Shown: positions 7,992 through 15,869 of the stretch, in pieces
Position numbering within the stretch: position 1 is the stretch's first letter
Layout of the letters: every line of letters begins with the position of its first letter
DNA from: Bog-756 sp038210245
GTDB lineage: Bacteria; Actinomycetota; Acidimicrobiia; Acidimicrobiales; RAAP-2
Direction: 5' to 3'
DNA length: 64,000 nucleotides
Assembly (NCBI GenBank): GCA_038210245.1
Contig: JBBQWW010000009.1
Location: 1 to 64,000 of the forward strand
Translations under genes and position numbers: made by a program
Notes under the pieces: model-generated
The model's input: only the letters and a program-made list of their open reading frames with translations
Databases searched by the model: none
What the model was told of the DNA's origin: nothing

Positions 7992-9392
7992 CTAGGCGTC
8001 CTTGACCGCGGCCACCAGTTTGGCCAGCGTGTCCTTGGCGTCACCGAACAGCAGGGTGGTCTTGTTGTCGAAGAGCAGATCGTTGTCGATGCCGGCGAAT
8101 CCCGGGCGCATCGAACGCTTCAAGAAGACGATGTTCTCCGCCTCGTCGGCATTGATGATGGGCATGCCGTAGATGGGGCTGCCCGGCGTGTTCTTGGCGG
8201 CAGGGTTGACGGTGTCATTGGCTCCGACCACCAGGGCCACGTCGGCGGTGGCCATCTCGGGGTTGGCCTCGTCCATCTCCTTCAGCTCGTCGTAGGGGAC
8301 GTTGGCTTCGGCCAGCAGCACGTTCATGTGTCCCGGCATCCGACCGGCCACTGGATGAATGGCGTAGAACACCTCCACACCCCGCTCCATCAACAGGTCG
8401 GCCAGCTCTCGCGCCGTGTGCTGCGCTTGGGCCACAGCCAGTCCGTAGCCCGGGATGATCACCACCTTGCGGGCGTAGGCCAGCAGCACCCCGATGTCCT
8501 CGGGGGTTCCCGACTTCACCGTTCGGGTCTCCCCCGTGCCGTCTGCCCCTCCGGTGGCCGTGACCACCGAGCCGAACGCGCTGAACAGCACATTGGTGAG
8601 CGACCGGCCCATGGCCTTGGACATCATGCGGGTCAGCAGGATCCCCGATGCGCCCACCAGGGTTCCGGCGATGATCAGGAGGTTGTTGTTGAGGGTGAAG
8701 CCGGAGGCGGCCACGGCCAATCCGGTGAACGAGTTGAGCAGCGAGATCAGGACCGGCACGTCGGCCCCACCGATGGGCAGCACGAAGATCACGCCCAGCA
8801 CCAGGGAGAGCAGCGCCGTGGCCACCAGCAGGGGCACGCTGGCCGTCGCCACCGTGGCCACGGCCAGGACCACGATGGCCAGACCGACAATGGCGTTGAT
8901 GACCTGTTGGGCCGGATAGGTGACCGGACGTCCGGTCATCAGCTCCTGCAATTTGGCGAAGGCGATGGCACTTCCAGCGAACGAGACGCAGCCCACGAGC
9001 ACGCCGAACAACACCTCGACGATGCGGTAGACGGCCGGTTTGGCCGGAGCCTCGATAAGGAAGACCACCATGGAGATCAGTGCGGCCGCACCACCGCCCA
9101 CTCCGTTGAAGATGGCCACCATCTGGGGCATCGCCGTCATCTTGACCTTGCGGGCGGCCGGCACCGCGACGACGGCACCGATGGCCATGGCCACCAACGT
9201 CAGAATCAGGTTGAGCGAGTGGGCCCGAACCTCGGGGTAGGCGAAGGTCATGCCCACAGCGACGGCAGCCGCCGCTGCGGCCAGGAGGTTTCCGTTGCGG
9301 GCGTACTTTGGGGAGCCAAGGCCCTTCAGGGCCAGGATGAAACCGATGGCGGCCAGCAGGTAGACCAGATCGATCCAGGTGTTGAGAGTCAC
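7992..9392 (-). CDS. pntB: NAD(P) transhydrogenase subunit beta
   Basis: 466 aa, normal length for PntB. The N-terminal ~250 residues are hydrophobic helices (domain II), followed by the NADP(H)-binding domain III starting near VKSGTPEDIGVLLAYARK, with the Rossmann segment VIIPGYGLAVAQAQH and the later GANDTVNPAA and ADEAENI blocks conserved in PntB. With the two upstream genes it forms the proton-translocating transhydrogenase, which uses the proton gradient to reduce NADP+ with NADH, useful where CoA-linked catabolism and biosynthesis need NADPH. Last gene of a three-gene operon; its start overlaps the preceding stop by 4 nt (ATGA). Confidence 0.95.
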   Translation of the reverse strand: MTLNTWIDLVYLLAAIGFILALKGLGSPKYARNGNLLAAAAAAVAVGMTFAYPEVRAHSLNLILTLVAMAIGAVVAVPAARKVKMTAMPQMVAIFNGVGGGAAALISMVVFLIEAPAKPAVYRIVEVLFGVLVGCVSFAGSAIAFAKLQELMTGRPVTYPAQQVINAIVGLAIVVLAVATVATASVPLLVATALLSLVLGVIFVLPIGGADVPVLISLLNSFTGLAVAASGFTLNNNLLIIAGTLVGASGILLTRMMSKAMGRSLTNVLFSAFGSVVTATGGADGTGETRTVKSGTPEDIGVLLAYARKVVIIPGYGLAVAQAQHTARELADLLMERGVEVFYAIHPVAGRMPGHMNVLLAEANVPYDELKEMDEANPEMATADVALVVGANDTVNPAAKNTPGSPIYGMPIINADEAENIVFLKRSMRPGFAGIDNDLLFDNKTTLLFGDAKDTLAKLVAAVKDA

Positions 9393-9733
9393 TTGGCACC
9401 ACCCGAGGGGGCGTCGCCGGAACCCTCAGTGGACTTCGGGGCCCGCTCGGTCGGCTTGGCCTTGAACATCTCCAACATCCGGTCGGTGACCACAAACCCA
9501 CCCACGATGTTGAGGGTGGCCAGGAGCACGGCGAAGAAGGCCAGGGTGATCTGCACCGCCCCGTGTGCGCTCCCCATGATGATGATGGTGCCTACCAGCA
9601 CGATGCCGTGGATGGCGTTGCTCCCGGACATCAGCGGTGTGTGCAGGATGCTGGGGACGGCGTTGATGACCTCGATCCCCACGAACCCGGCCAGGACAAA
9701 GACGGTCAGATACTCGAGAATTCCGGTGCTCAT
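9389..9733 (-). CDS. pntAB: NAD(P) transhydrogenase subunit alpha, membrane part
   Basis: 114 aa with three to four hydrophobic helices (residues about 5-25 YLTVFVLAGFVGIEVI, 35-60 and 62-85) and a charged C-terminal tail. It corresponds to the C-terminal membrane segment of E. coli PntA, encoded separately as in many actinobacteria and alphaproteobacteria. It assembles with PntB to form the proton channel. Both ends overlap neighbours by 4 nt (ATGA), so the three subunits are translationally coupled. Confidence 0.93.
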   Translation of the reverse strand: MSTGILEYLTVFVLAGFVGIEVINAVPSILHTPLMSGSNAIHGIVLVGTIIIMGSAHGAVQITLAFFAVLLATLNIVGGFVVTDRMLEMFKAKPTERAPKSTEGSGDAPSGGAK

Positions 9734-10962
9734 GATTCCGTCTCCTGATCTGCTGGCGGTGGCACTGCGTTCGGTGGCTCTTCTGCCGATGGCTCTGCGG
9801 TCGGTGGCTCTGACGGTGACGGCTCGGCCGGAAGCGCCAGGCCCAGGGCCTCGGCCGTCGGTCCGTGGACCACGGTGCCGGCCCGGACCACACAGGTTCC
9901 GGCCACGATCTCGTCCGCGAAGTCAGGGGCCAGGTCACCGTCCTTGACCAGCAGGCCCAGGAAGTTGGCGATATTGCGGGAGTAGAGGAAGCTGGCGTGG
10001 GTGGGCATGGAGGCCGGCGGATTGGTCAGTCCCACCACTGTGACCCCGTGGTACAACACGTCCTCGCCGGCCACTGACAGCTCGCAGTTCCCGCCCGAGT
10101 CGGCTGCCATGTCCACGATGACCGATCCTTCGCCCATCCCCTCGACCATGGCCGTGGTTACTAGTACCGGCGCCCTGCGCCCGGGGATCTGGGCCGTGGT
10201 GATGACCACGTCGGATGCCGCCACCTCGGCGGCCAGCAACTCTTGCTGCTTGGCCAGGTACTCCGCCGACTGTTCCTTGGCGTAGCCGCCGGCACCGTCC
10301 TGGGTCTCGAGGTCGAGCTCGACGAACTTGGCCCCGAGGCTTTGCACCTCCTCTTTGGCCGCGGCCCGGACGTCGTAGGCCCGGACCACAGCACCGAGGC
10401 GCCGGGCCGTGGCGATGGCCTGGAGCCCGGCCACCCCCGCCCCCATCACCAGCACCTTGGCCGGCGGCACCGTGCCGGCCGCAGTCATGAACATGGGGAA
10501 GAACTTGGCCAGGTGTTCGGCGGCTGACAGGCCGGCCCGATATCCCGACACGGTGGCCTGGGACGAGAGTGCGTCCATGGACTGGGCCCGGCTGATTCGG
10601 GGCAGGAGGTCGAGGCTGTAGACCGTGGCCCCACGGCCAGCCAAAGCCTGGACGATCTCGGCGGAGGCGACCGGTTGAAGAAAGCTGATCAGGGTCACCC
10701 CGTCCGGGAGGGAGGCCACCTCGTCGGTGGTCGGAGGCTGGACTCGGGCCACGATGGCCGCTCCGGACAGCGCCGCTACCGCGCCGGAGACCACCGTGGC
10801 ACCGGCCGCGGTGTAGGCATCGTCACCGAACCTGGCCGCCACACCGGCGCCGGACTCCACCACCACCTCGACTCCGGTCTTGGCCAGCTTGGCCGCCACC
10901 TCGGGAACGATCGCCACACGATCTTCGCCCGGCCGCGACTCTTTGACGACAGCGAGTTTCAC
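9730..10962 (-). CDS. pntAA: NAD(P) transhydrogenase subunit alpha, NAD-binding part
   Basis: 410 aa from a GTG start at 10962 (reading KLAVVKESRPGEDRVAIVPE, the conserved PntA/alanine-dehydrogenase N-terminus); the frame is open further upstream but that part has no family similarity. Domain I, NAD(H)-binding, with the Rossmann segment KVLVMGAGVAGLQAIATARR. An extra C-terminal tail of ~35 residues rich in Pro, Glu and Ser (PSEPPTAEPSAEEPPN) is not typical of the family and is probably disordered. First gene of the pnt operon. A TATACC hexamer 6 nt before the GTG suggests leaderless transcription. Confidence 0.93.
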   Translation of the reverse strand: MKLAVVKESRPGEDRVAIVPEVAAKLAKTGVEVVVESGAGVAARFGDDAYTAAGATVVSGAVAALSGAAIVARVQPPTTDEVASLPDGVTLISFLQPVASAEIVQALAGRGATVYSLDLLPRISRAQSMDALSSQATVSGYRAGLSAAEHLAKFFPMFMTAAGTVPPAKVLVMGAGVAGLQAIATARRLGAVVRAYDVRAAAKEEVQSLGAKFVELDLETQDGAGGYAKEQSAEYLAKQQELLAAEVAASDVVITTAQIPGRRAPVLVTTAMVEGMGEGSVIVDMAADSGGNCELSVAGEDVLYHGVTVVGLTNPPASMPTHASFLYSRNIANFLGLLVKDGDLAPDFADEIVAGTCVVRAGTVVHGPTAEALGLALPAEPSPSEPPTAEPSAEEPPNAVPPPADQETES

Positions 10963-10968
10963 GCCAGA

Positions 10969-10974
10969 GGTATA
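10969..10974 (-). promoter_or_regulatory. -10 element of the pnt operon (leaderless)
   Basis: TATACC on the minus strand with 6 nt between it and the GTG start of pntAA, inside an AT-rich patch (TTTGTTGTATACC). No Shine-Dalgarno is present between hexamer and start. A convincing -35 is not seen. Confidence 0.5.
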
Positions 10975-11171
10975 CAACAAATTAGGAGTGGCGCCTACCG
11001 GGAGCCGCTGAATCGGGCTCGCCGGCCTCCGATGCGCCCCCTTCATGGGTCGGGTCGAGGGCGGTCAGCGGCCGCCCTCGCGTCGAGCAAGGCCCAGCCC
11101 AGGCCCTCCTCGCACCCTCGGACCGCACCCGAGGACACCCCGGTGCGAGCCCGGGTCCCCTGGTCGGCGGG

Positions 11172-12170
11172 TCAGTCCCCGGCCGACGCTACGTCCGGGT
11201 CGGACCGGTCCGACGTGGCCGGGGCGGAGCGGTCCATCCCCTCCTCGATCGGCTCAGCGACCTCGGAGTCAGTGGCGTCGGAATCGGTGGCGTCGGAATC
11301 AGTGGTGTCGGAATCAGTGGCGTCGGCAATGGGGGGATCGTCCGGAGCACCAGTGGGTTGGGCGGCTTCTGGGGTCACATCGGGAAGCAACACCGTCCGG
11401 ATCTCCGTGCGGGAGAACTGCGGAACGTCGGTGCCTCCGGCCAGGGCTGCGGCGTTCTCACTGGACATGGGCCGGGCGAAGAAGAACCCCTGGGCGGCGT
11501 CGGCGTTGAACGATCGCACGATCTGGACCTGAGCGGCTGTCTCCACGGCCTCGACGATGGCCGACATCCCGAGCGAGTGGGCCATGTGGATCACTGTCTC
11601 CACCACCAGCCGGTTGATGCCCTGGGTCGGCTCGAGCCCGGCGATGAACGATCCGTCGATCTTCACGGTGCTGATGGAGTGACGCTTGAAGGGCTCGAAC
11701 GACGACCAATTGGTGCCGGCATCGTCCACCGACAGTTGCACCCCCATCTGCGAGAGGTTCTTCAGGTCGGCGGACGCTGCCGGGTCCACGATGGCGTCCT
11801 CGGTGACCTCGAGGGTCAGCTGACCGCTGCGGAAGCCGGTGGCCTCGAGGGCGGCGGCCACGGCGTTGGACACTTCGCCCCTACGCAGCTGGTCGATGGT
11901 GCAGTTCACGCCCAACTGGATGCTCGGCGACCAGGTACAGGCCTGCTCGCAGGCCTCCATGACGATCCAGCGGGTCAGCGGTCCGATGTCCCCGTTCTGT
12001 TCGGCGTAGGGAATCAGCTGGTTGGGCGAGATGAGGCCCTGGGTGGGGTGCTGCCAGCGGACCAGGGCCTCCATGCCGAGCAGTCGACCGGTGGACAGGT
12101 CGATGACCGGTAGATACTCGAGGAAGGGCGTTCCGGCCAGGGCAAAGGTCGGCTCGGTCTGCGTCAGCAC
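11172..12170 (-). CDS. Stand-alone EAL-domain cyclic-di-GMP phosphodiesterase
   Basis: 332 aa from GTG 12170; the frame is open to 12278, but that extension is Arg/Gly-rich and unlike a protein, so the start is tentative. EAL domain at about residues 14-255: E34-A-L, VN (as GVNCTIDQL), LEVTEDAI, DDAG in place of DDFG, VKIDGSFI, EAVET in place of EGVET, and QGFFFARP. The metal and substrate residues (E of EAL, N, both E of ExxTE, DD, K, E and Q) all appear present, so hydrolysis of c-di-GMP is plausible, although loop 6 is altered. No GGDEF, no membrane segment. The last ~80 residues are acidic and disordered with four tandem D-S-x-x-T units. Works with or against the PAS-GGDEF-EAL protein at 20009-23128. 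Confidence 0.8.
   Translation of the reverse strand: MLTQTEPTFALAGTPFLEYLPVIDLSTGRLLGMEALVRWQHPTQGLISPNQLIPYAEQNGDIGPLTRWIVMEACEQACTWSPSIQLGVNCTIDQLRRGEVSNAVAAALEATGFRSGQLTLEVTEDAIVDPAASADLKNLSQMGVQLSVDDAGTNWSSFEPFKRHSISTVKIDGSFIAGLEPTQGINRLVVETVIHMAHSLGMSAIVEAVETAAQVQIVRSFNADAAQGFFFARPMSSENAAALAGGTDVPQFSRTEIRTVLLPDVTPEAAQPTGAPDDPPIADATDSDTTDSDATDSDATDSEVAEPIEEGMDRSAPATSDRSDPDVASAGD
11266..11325 (-). repeat. Four tandem 15-bp units in the EAL gene
   Basis: Four copies of a 15-bp unit, consensus GAATCAGTGGCGTCG on the plus strand (11266-11280, 11281-11295, 11296-11310, 11311-11325), differing by one or two bases. They encode the TDSDA pentapeptide repeat in the disordered tail. Such in-frame units can change number by slippage without frameshift. 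Confidence 0.85.
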
Positions 12171-12363
12171 GGGACCATCGTCCCGGCGCCTGACGCGCCA
12201 TCCCCTCCGTTGCCCCCGTCCGCCGGGGCCGCGAATTCTCCTTGCACCTAGGGAGCATCGACCATCTGGTGGTCCCACTTGAGGAGTTTCCGATCGATCG
12301 ATCGAAGGAGTCCTCCCTGGTTAGAGGCCTGGCAGGACCCATCGGCCATCCGTCCACATCGGT

Positions 12364-13200
12364 TCAGCCGGCGGACCCTCCCGATGGCCCCTCGGCGGCG
12401 CCCAGGAAAGCGGGCCACTCTCCCCCTCCGTGGGCCACCACATTGGCCCCACTGACGTAGCTGGCCAGGGGAGAGGCCAGGAACAGGCAGATCCCGGCCA
12501 CATCTTCAGGGGTGCCGAACCGGCCGAGGGGAACAGTGGCCGCCACCCGGACCATCCCCTCGGGGCCCCCGTAGTACTCGTCGGCCGCCTCAGTGGCCAC
12601 CAGTCCGGCGCTGACCGCATTGACCCGGACCCTCGGGGCCCACTCGACGGCCAGCGTCTGGGTCAGGTTGATCAGGCCGGCCTTGGCCGCCCCGTAGGCC
12701 GACGACCCCGGAGACGGCCGGATACCGCTCACCGAGGTGATGTTGACGATCGACCCGCCCTCCTCCTGCTCCTGCATGGCGCCGTTGGCCGCTTGGGCGC
12801 AGTACAGGGGGGCGAGGAGGTTGAGCGTCACGATGGAGGCGGCGAACCGGGGTGAGGCCACGGCGGCGTCCACCGAGGGCGAGCCACCGGCGTTGTTGAC
12901 CAGGGTGTCGATCCGCCCGAACCTCTCCACCGCGGTGGCGATCACGCCCGAGGCCTGATCGGCCTCCCGCACGTCCCCGACGACGAATACCGCCGTCCGT
13001 GCCGTGCCGGCGGCGTCGGTGGCCGTGGGGAGCTGGTCTTGAGGCACCTCGTGACGGCCGCACACCACCACGTCGGCCCCGGCGGCCAAGAAACCCTCGC
13101 TGATGCCCCGCCCGATACCCCTCGCCCCCCCGGTGACCACCACCACACGCCCGCGGAAGTCGAGATCCCCCGATGTGCGAGCAGATTCGTATGTGGCCAC
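12364..13200 (-). CDS. Short-chain dehydrogenase/reductase next to the steroid ring-degradation cluster
   Basis: 278 aa. Start: GTG 13200 is chosen because GGGAGG lies 5 nt upstream and the longer open frame adds an atypical Arg-rich extension. Classical SDR features: cofactor motif TGGARGIG at about residues 22-29, NNAGG, catalytic S with YGAAK (Y-x-x-x-K) and the C-terminal FLASPLASYVSG segment. Oxidises or reduces a hydroxyl/keto group with NAD(P). Divergent from echA20-ipdABC, sharing the 13201-13390 promoter region with the 15-bp palindrome at 13231; in mycobacteria SDR genes also sit beside echA20. The substrate is therefore inferred to be a steroid C/D-ring CoA intermediate, with modest certainty. 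Confidence 0.8.
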   Translation of the reverse strand: MATYESARTSGDLDFRGRVVVVTGGARGIGRGISEGFLAAGADVVVCGRHEVPQDQLPTATDAAGTARTAVFVVGDVREADQASGVIATAVERFGRIDTLVNNAGGSPSVDAAVASPRFAASIVTLNLLAPLYCAQAANGAMQEQEEGGSIVNITSVSGIRPSPGSSAYGAAKAGLINLTQTLAVEWAPRVRVNAVSAGLVATEAADEYYGGPEGMVRVAATVPLGRFGTPEDVAGICLFLASPLASYVSGANVVAHGGGEWPAFLGAAEGPSGGSAG

Positions 13201-13230
13201 AGCTGCCTCCCGGTCTCGACTGGTACTGTC

Positions 13231-13245
13231 CTGACGCTGTATCAG
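13231..13245. promoter_or_regulatory. 15-bp palindrome, site 1 (SDR / echA20 divergent promoter)
   Basis: CTGACGCTGTATCAG, an imperfect member of the CTGACG-N3-YGTCAG family found at four other promoters in this window. On the plus strand a TACTGT -10-like hexamer (13224-13229) ends one base before it, the same geometry as site 5 at 39168. Probable repressor operator controlling both divergent genes. Confidence 0.55.
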
Positions 13246-13390
13246 ATCACGCCGAGTGGGACCCCGCTCTCCGGCTCTGCGGCTCCCGGTGTCCCGGGAC
13301 CGGGGACCGGCTTCGGGAGTGGGGCCATCCACCGACCTTCACCACCCACCGAGTCCCCCGTCGACTCCCACCGACCGCCCGGAGCCCTGT

Positions 13391-14149
13391 ATGCCCATCA
13401 CCGTCCACCAGAACGCTCCCGGGATCGCCGAGGTGGTCATCGACCACCCCCCGGTCAACGCTCTCGACGTGGCCGGCTGGTTCGGACTGGCCGACGCGGT
13501 GCTGGCCGCCGGACGGGTGCCCGACAACCGGGTGGTCATCGTGCGGGCCGAGGGGCGGGGCTTCTGTGCCGGAGTGGACATCAAGGAGATCCAGGCCCGA
13601 GGCGACGAGGCCCTGATCGGGGCCAACCGGGGCTGCTTCGCCGCCTTCGCCGCCGTCTACGAGTGCGAGGTTCCGGTCATCGCCGCCGTCCACGGGTTCT
13701 GTCTGGGCGGCGGCGTGGGCATCGCCGGCAACGCCGACATCGTGGTGGCCTCCGACGATGCCACCTTCGGTCTGCCCGAGGTGGACCGGGGGGCCCTCGG
13801 AGCCGCCACCCACCTGTCGCGGCTGGTCCCCCAGCACCGGATGCGATCGATGGTCTACACCGCCGAGCCGGCCAGCGCCGCCGAGCTCCACCACTACGGC
13901 TCGGTGCTCCGGGTGGTGCCTCGAGACCAGTTGGTAGCCACGGCCTATGAGGTGGCCGCGACCATCGCCACCAAGTCTCCGACCATTCTCCGTCGGGCCA
14001 AGGAGTCGCTCAACGGGATCGACCCGGTGGACGTGAAGGGCAGCTACCGGCTCGAGCAGGGATTCACCTACGAACTGCACGTGGCCGGTGTGGCCGACGA
14101 GCAGCGCGCCGCCTTCGTCGAGAAGCGCGACGCCGACACCAGCAGATAG
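13391..14149 (+). CDS. echA20: EchA20-like crotonase, steroid ring D hydrolase
   Basis: 252 aa from ATG 13391; upstream in-frame codons are atypical. Crotonase fold: the oxyanion-hole segments are GRGFCAGVDIKE (about 54-65) and GFCLGGGVGIAGN (about 105-117), and a C-terminal helix region. In M. tuberculosis, EchA20 (Rv3550) hydrolyses ring D of HIEC-CoA during cholesterol HIP degradation and lies directly before ipdA and ipdB; the same order here supports the assignment. First gene of the operon echA20-ipdA-ipdB-ipdC, 8 nt before ipdA. Confidence 0.85.
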   Translation: MPITVHQNAPGIAEVVIDHPPVNALDVAGWFGLADAVLAAGRVPDNRVVIVRAEGRGFCAGVDIKEIQARGDEALIGANRGCFAAFAAVYECEVPVIAAVHGFCLGGGVGIAGNADIVVASDDATFGLPEVDRGALGAATHLSRLVPQHRMRSMVYTAEPASAAELHHYGSVLRVVPRDQLVATAYEVAATIATKSPTILRRAKESLNGIDPVDVKGSYRLEQGFTYELHVAGVADEQRAAFVEKRDADTSR

Positions 14150-14157
14150 GGGCAGGC

Positions 14158-15075
14158 GTGTCTGACAAACGATTGACACTGGACGAGTTCGTCGGCGAGC
14201 TCCGCAGCGGGATGACCATCGGGATCGGCGGATGGGGATCCCGGCGTAAGCCCATGGCCGCCGTCAGGGCCATCCTGCGCAGCGACCTCACCGATCTGAC
14301 CGTGGTGTCCTACGGAGGACCTGACGTCGGCCTGCTGTGTGCGGCCGGCAAGGTCAGTACGGCTGTCTACGGCTTCGTCACCCTCGACTCCATCCCGACC
14401 GACCCCCACTTCAAGGCGGCCCGCCAGGCCGGCGCCATCGAGTGCGTGGAGCTCGATGAAGGCATGTTCTACCTGGGCCTCATGGCCGCCTCGCAACGGG
14501 TGCCGTTCCTCCCCACCCGGGCCGGCCTGGGTTCCGACGTACTGGTGGTCAACCCGTCGCTGCGCACCGTGGTCTCGCCCTACGACGACGGCGAGGAGCT
14601 GGTGGCGGTGCCGGCCCTCCGGCTCGATGCCGCCCTGGTCCACGTGAATCGGGCCGACACCAAGGGGTCCGGTCAGGTACTCGGACCCGATCCCTTCTTC
14701 GACGAGCTGTTCCTTGGAGCGGCCGACCGCCGCTTCATGACCACGGAACGCATCGTGGAGACCGACCAGTTCGCCTCCGAGGGCCCCCTCCAGACCATGT
14801 GCATCAGCCGGCTGCTCACCGACGGGGTGATCGAGACCGAGGGGGGGGCCCACTTCACCGCCTGCGTTCCCGACTACTCGCGGGATGAGGCGTTCCAGAA
14901 GGAGTACGTGGCCGCCGCCGGGGATCCCGAGGCCTGGGCCGCCTTCACCGAGCGGTTCCTGTCCGTGGACGAGCCCGCCTACCAGGTTGCCGTGGGCCAA
15001 GCCACCGTGGAGAGGAAGGCCCGGATCGCCGCCGAGAAGGCCGCAGCTGCGGCCGGCCCAGGGGAGGCCTCATGA
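14158..15075 (+). CDS. ipdA: IpdA, CoA-transferase-fold ring C hydrolase alpha subunit
   Basis: 305 aa, GTG start 9 nt after echA20 with GGGGCAGG just upstream. CoA-transferase family I fold: N-terminal KRLTLDEFVGELRSG with the glycine motif GIGGWGSRRKPM (about 22-33), then SYGGPDVGLLCAAGKV. Characterised IpdAB is not a transferase but opens steroid ring C of the bicyclic intermediate COCHEA-CoA by hydrolysis using a glutamate of IpdA; the acidic segment VELDEGMF at about 97-104 is in the expected place. Forms a heteromer with IpdB; the stop overlaps the ipdB start (ATGA). Confidence 0.9.
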   Translation: MSDKRLTLDEFVGELRSGMTIGIGGWGSRRKPMAAVRAILRSDLTDLTVVSYGGPDVGLLCAAGKVSTAVYGFVTLDSIPTDPHFKAARQAGAIECVELDEGMFYLGLMAASQRVPFLPTRAGLGSDVLVVNPSLRTVVSPYDDGEELVAVPALRLDAALVHVNRADTKGSGQVLGPDPFFDELFLGAADRRFMTTERIVETDQFASEGPLQTMCISRLLTDGVIETEGGAHFTACVPDYSRDEAFQKEYVAAAGDPEAWAAFTERFLSVDEPAYQVAVGQATVERKARIAAEKAAAAAGPGEAS

Positions 15076-15869
15076 GCGCACCGCCACCAGACATCGAGGG
15101 TTCGGGAGGATCCGGAGTGACCCGGGCCGAGTACTGCGCCGTGGCTTGCGCCGAGGTCTTCCGGGGCGACGGCGAGGTCATGGCCAGCGCCTTCGGCACG
15201 GCACCGGCCCTGGGGGCCCGGCTAGCCCGGCTGACCTTCGCTCCCGACCTCGTCCTGACCGACGGTGACGCCGCCCTGGTGGCTGGAGTCCCAGCCCTCG
15301 GCGTCGACCCGACCACCCTCCTGCTCGAGTCGCACATGCCCTACCGGAAGGTATTCGACACCGTGTGGTCGGGCCGGCGGAACCTGATCATGATGGCCTC
15401 CCAGATCGACCGCACCGGCAATCAGAACATCAGTGCCATCGGGGAGTGGGCCCGGCCCAAGGTCCAGCTGATCGGGGTGCGCGGCGCGCCCGGCAACACG
15501 GTCAACCACCCGACGAGCTACTGGGTCCCCAACCACTCCACCCGCTCCTTCGTCGAGCAAGTGGACGTGGTCTGCGGTGTCGGCTACGCCCGGGCCGAGG
15601 GGGCCGGCCCCGCCGCCACCCGTTTTCACGAGATACGCCTGGTCATCTCCAACCTCGGGGTCTTCGACTTCGACACCCCCGATCGGGTGATGCGGCTGCG
15701 CTCGGTCCACCCCGGCGTGACCGTGGACGAGGTCGTCGGGGCCACCGGCTTCGAACTGGCCATCCCCGACCAGGTCGCCGAGACGCGTCAGCCCACCCCC
15801 GAAGAGCTCGAACTGCTCCGCAGCGTGCTCGATCCGCGAGGCCTCCGAGAGCGCGAGATCCGATCATGA
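15072..15869 (+). CDS. ipdB: IpdB, CoA-transferase-fold ring C hydrolase beta subunit
   Basis: 265 aa. After a short disordered start (to about residue 17), the CoA-transferase beta fold: RAEYCAVACAEVFRGDGEVM, SAFGTAPALGARLARLTF, a middle FDTVWSGRRNLIMMASQID and GARG-like IGVRGAPGNTVNHPT. Family III/IpdB features rather than a classical transferase catalytic motif. Partner of IpdA in ring C opening. Overlaps both neighbours by 4 nt (ATGA on each side), which keeps the three downstream products in step. Confidence 0.9.
   Translation: MSAPPPDIEGSGGSGVTRAEYCAVACAEVFRGDGEVMASAFGTAPALGARLARLTFAPDLVLTDGDAALVAGVPALGVDPTTLLLESHMPYRKVFDTVWSGRRNLIMMASQIDRTGNQNISAIGEWARPKVQLIGVRGAPGNTVNHPTSYWVPNHSTRSFVEQVDVVCGVGYARAEGAGPAATRFHEIRLVISNLGVFDFDTPDRVMRLRSVHPGVTVDEVVGATGFELAIPDQVAETRQPTPEELELLRSVLDPRGLREREIRS

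Noticed and set aside
7902..9947. 681-codon plus-strand open frame opposite pntB/pntAB
   Set aside because: His/Gly/Gln-rich shadow of two well-conserved transhydrogenase genes.
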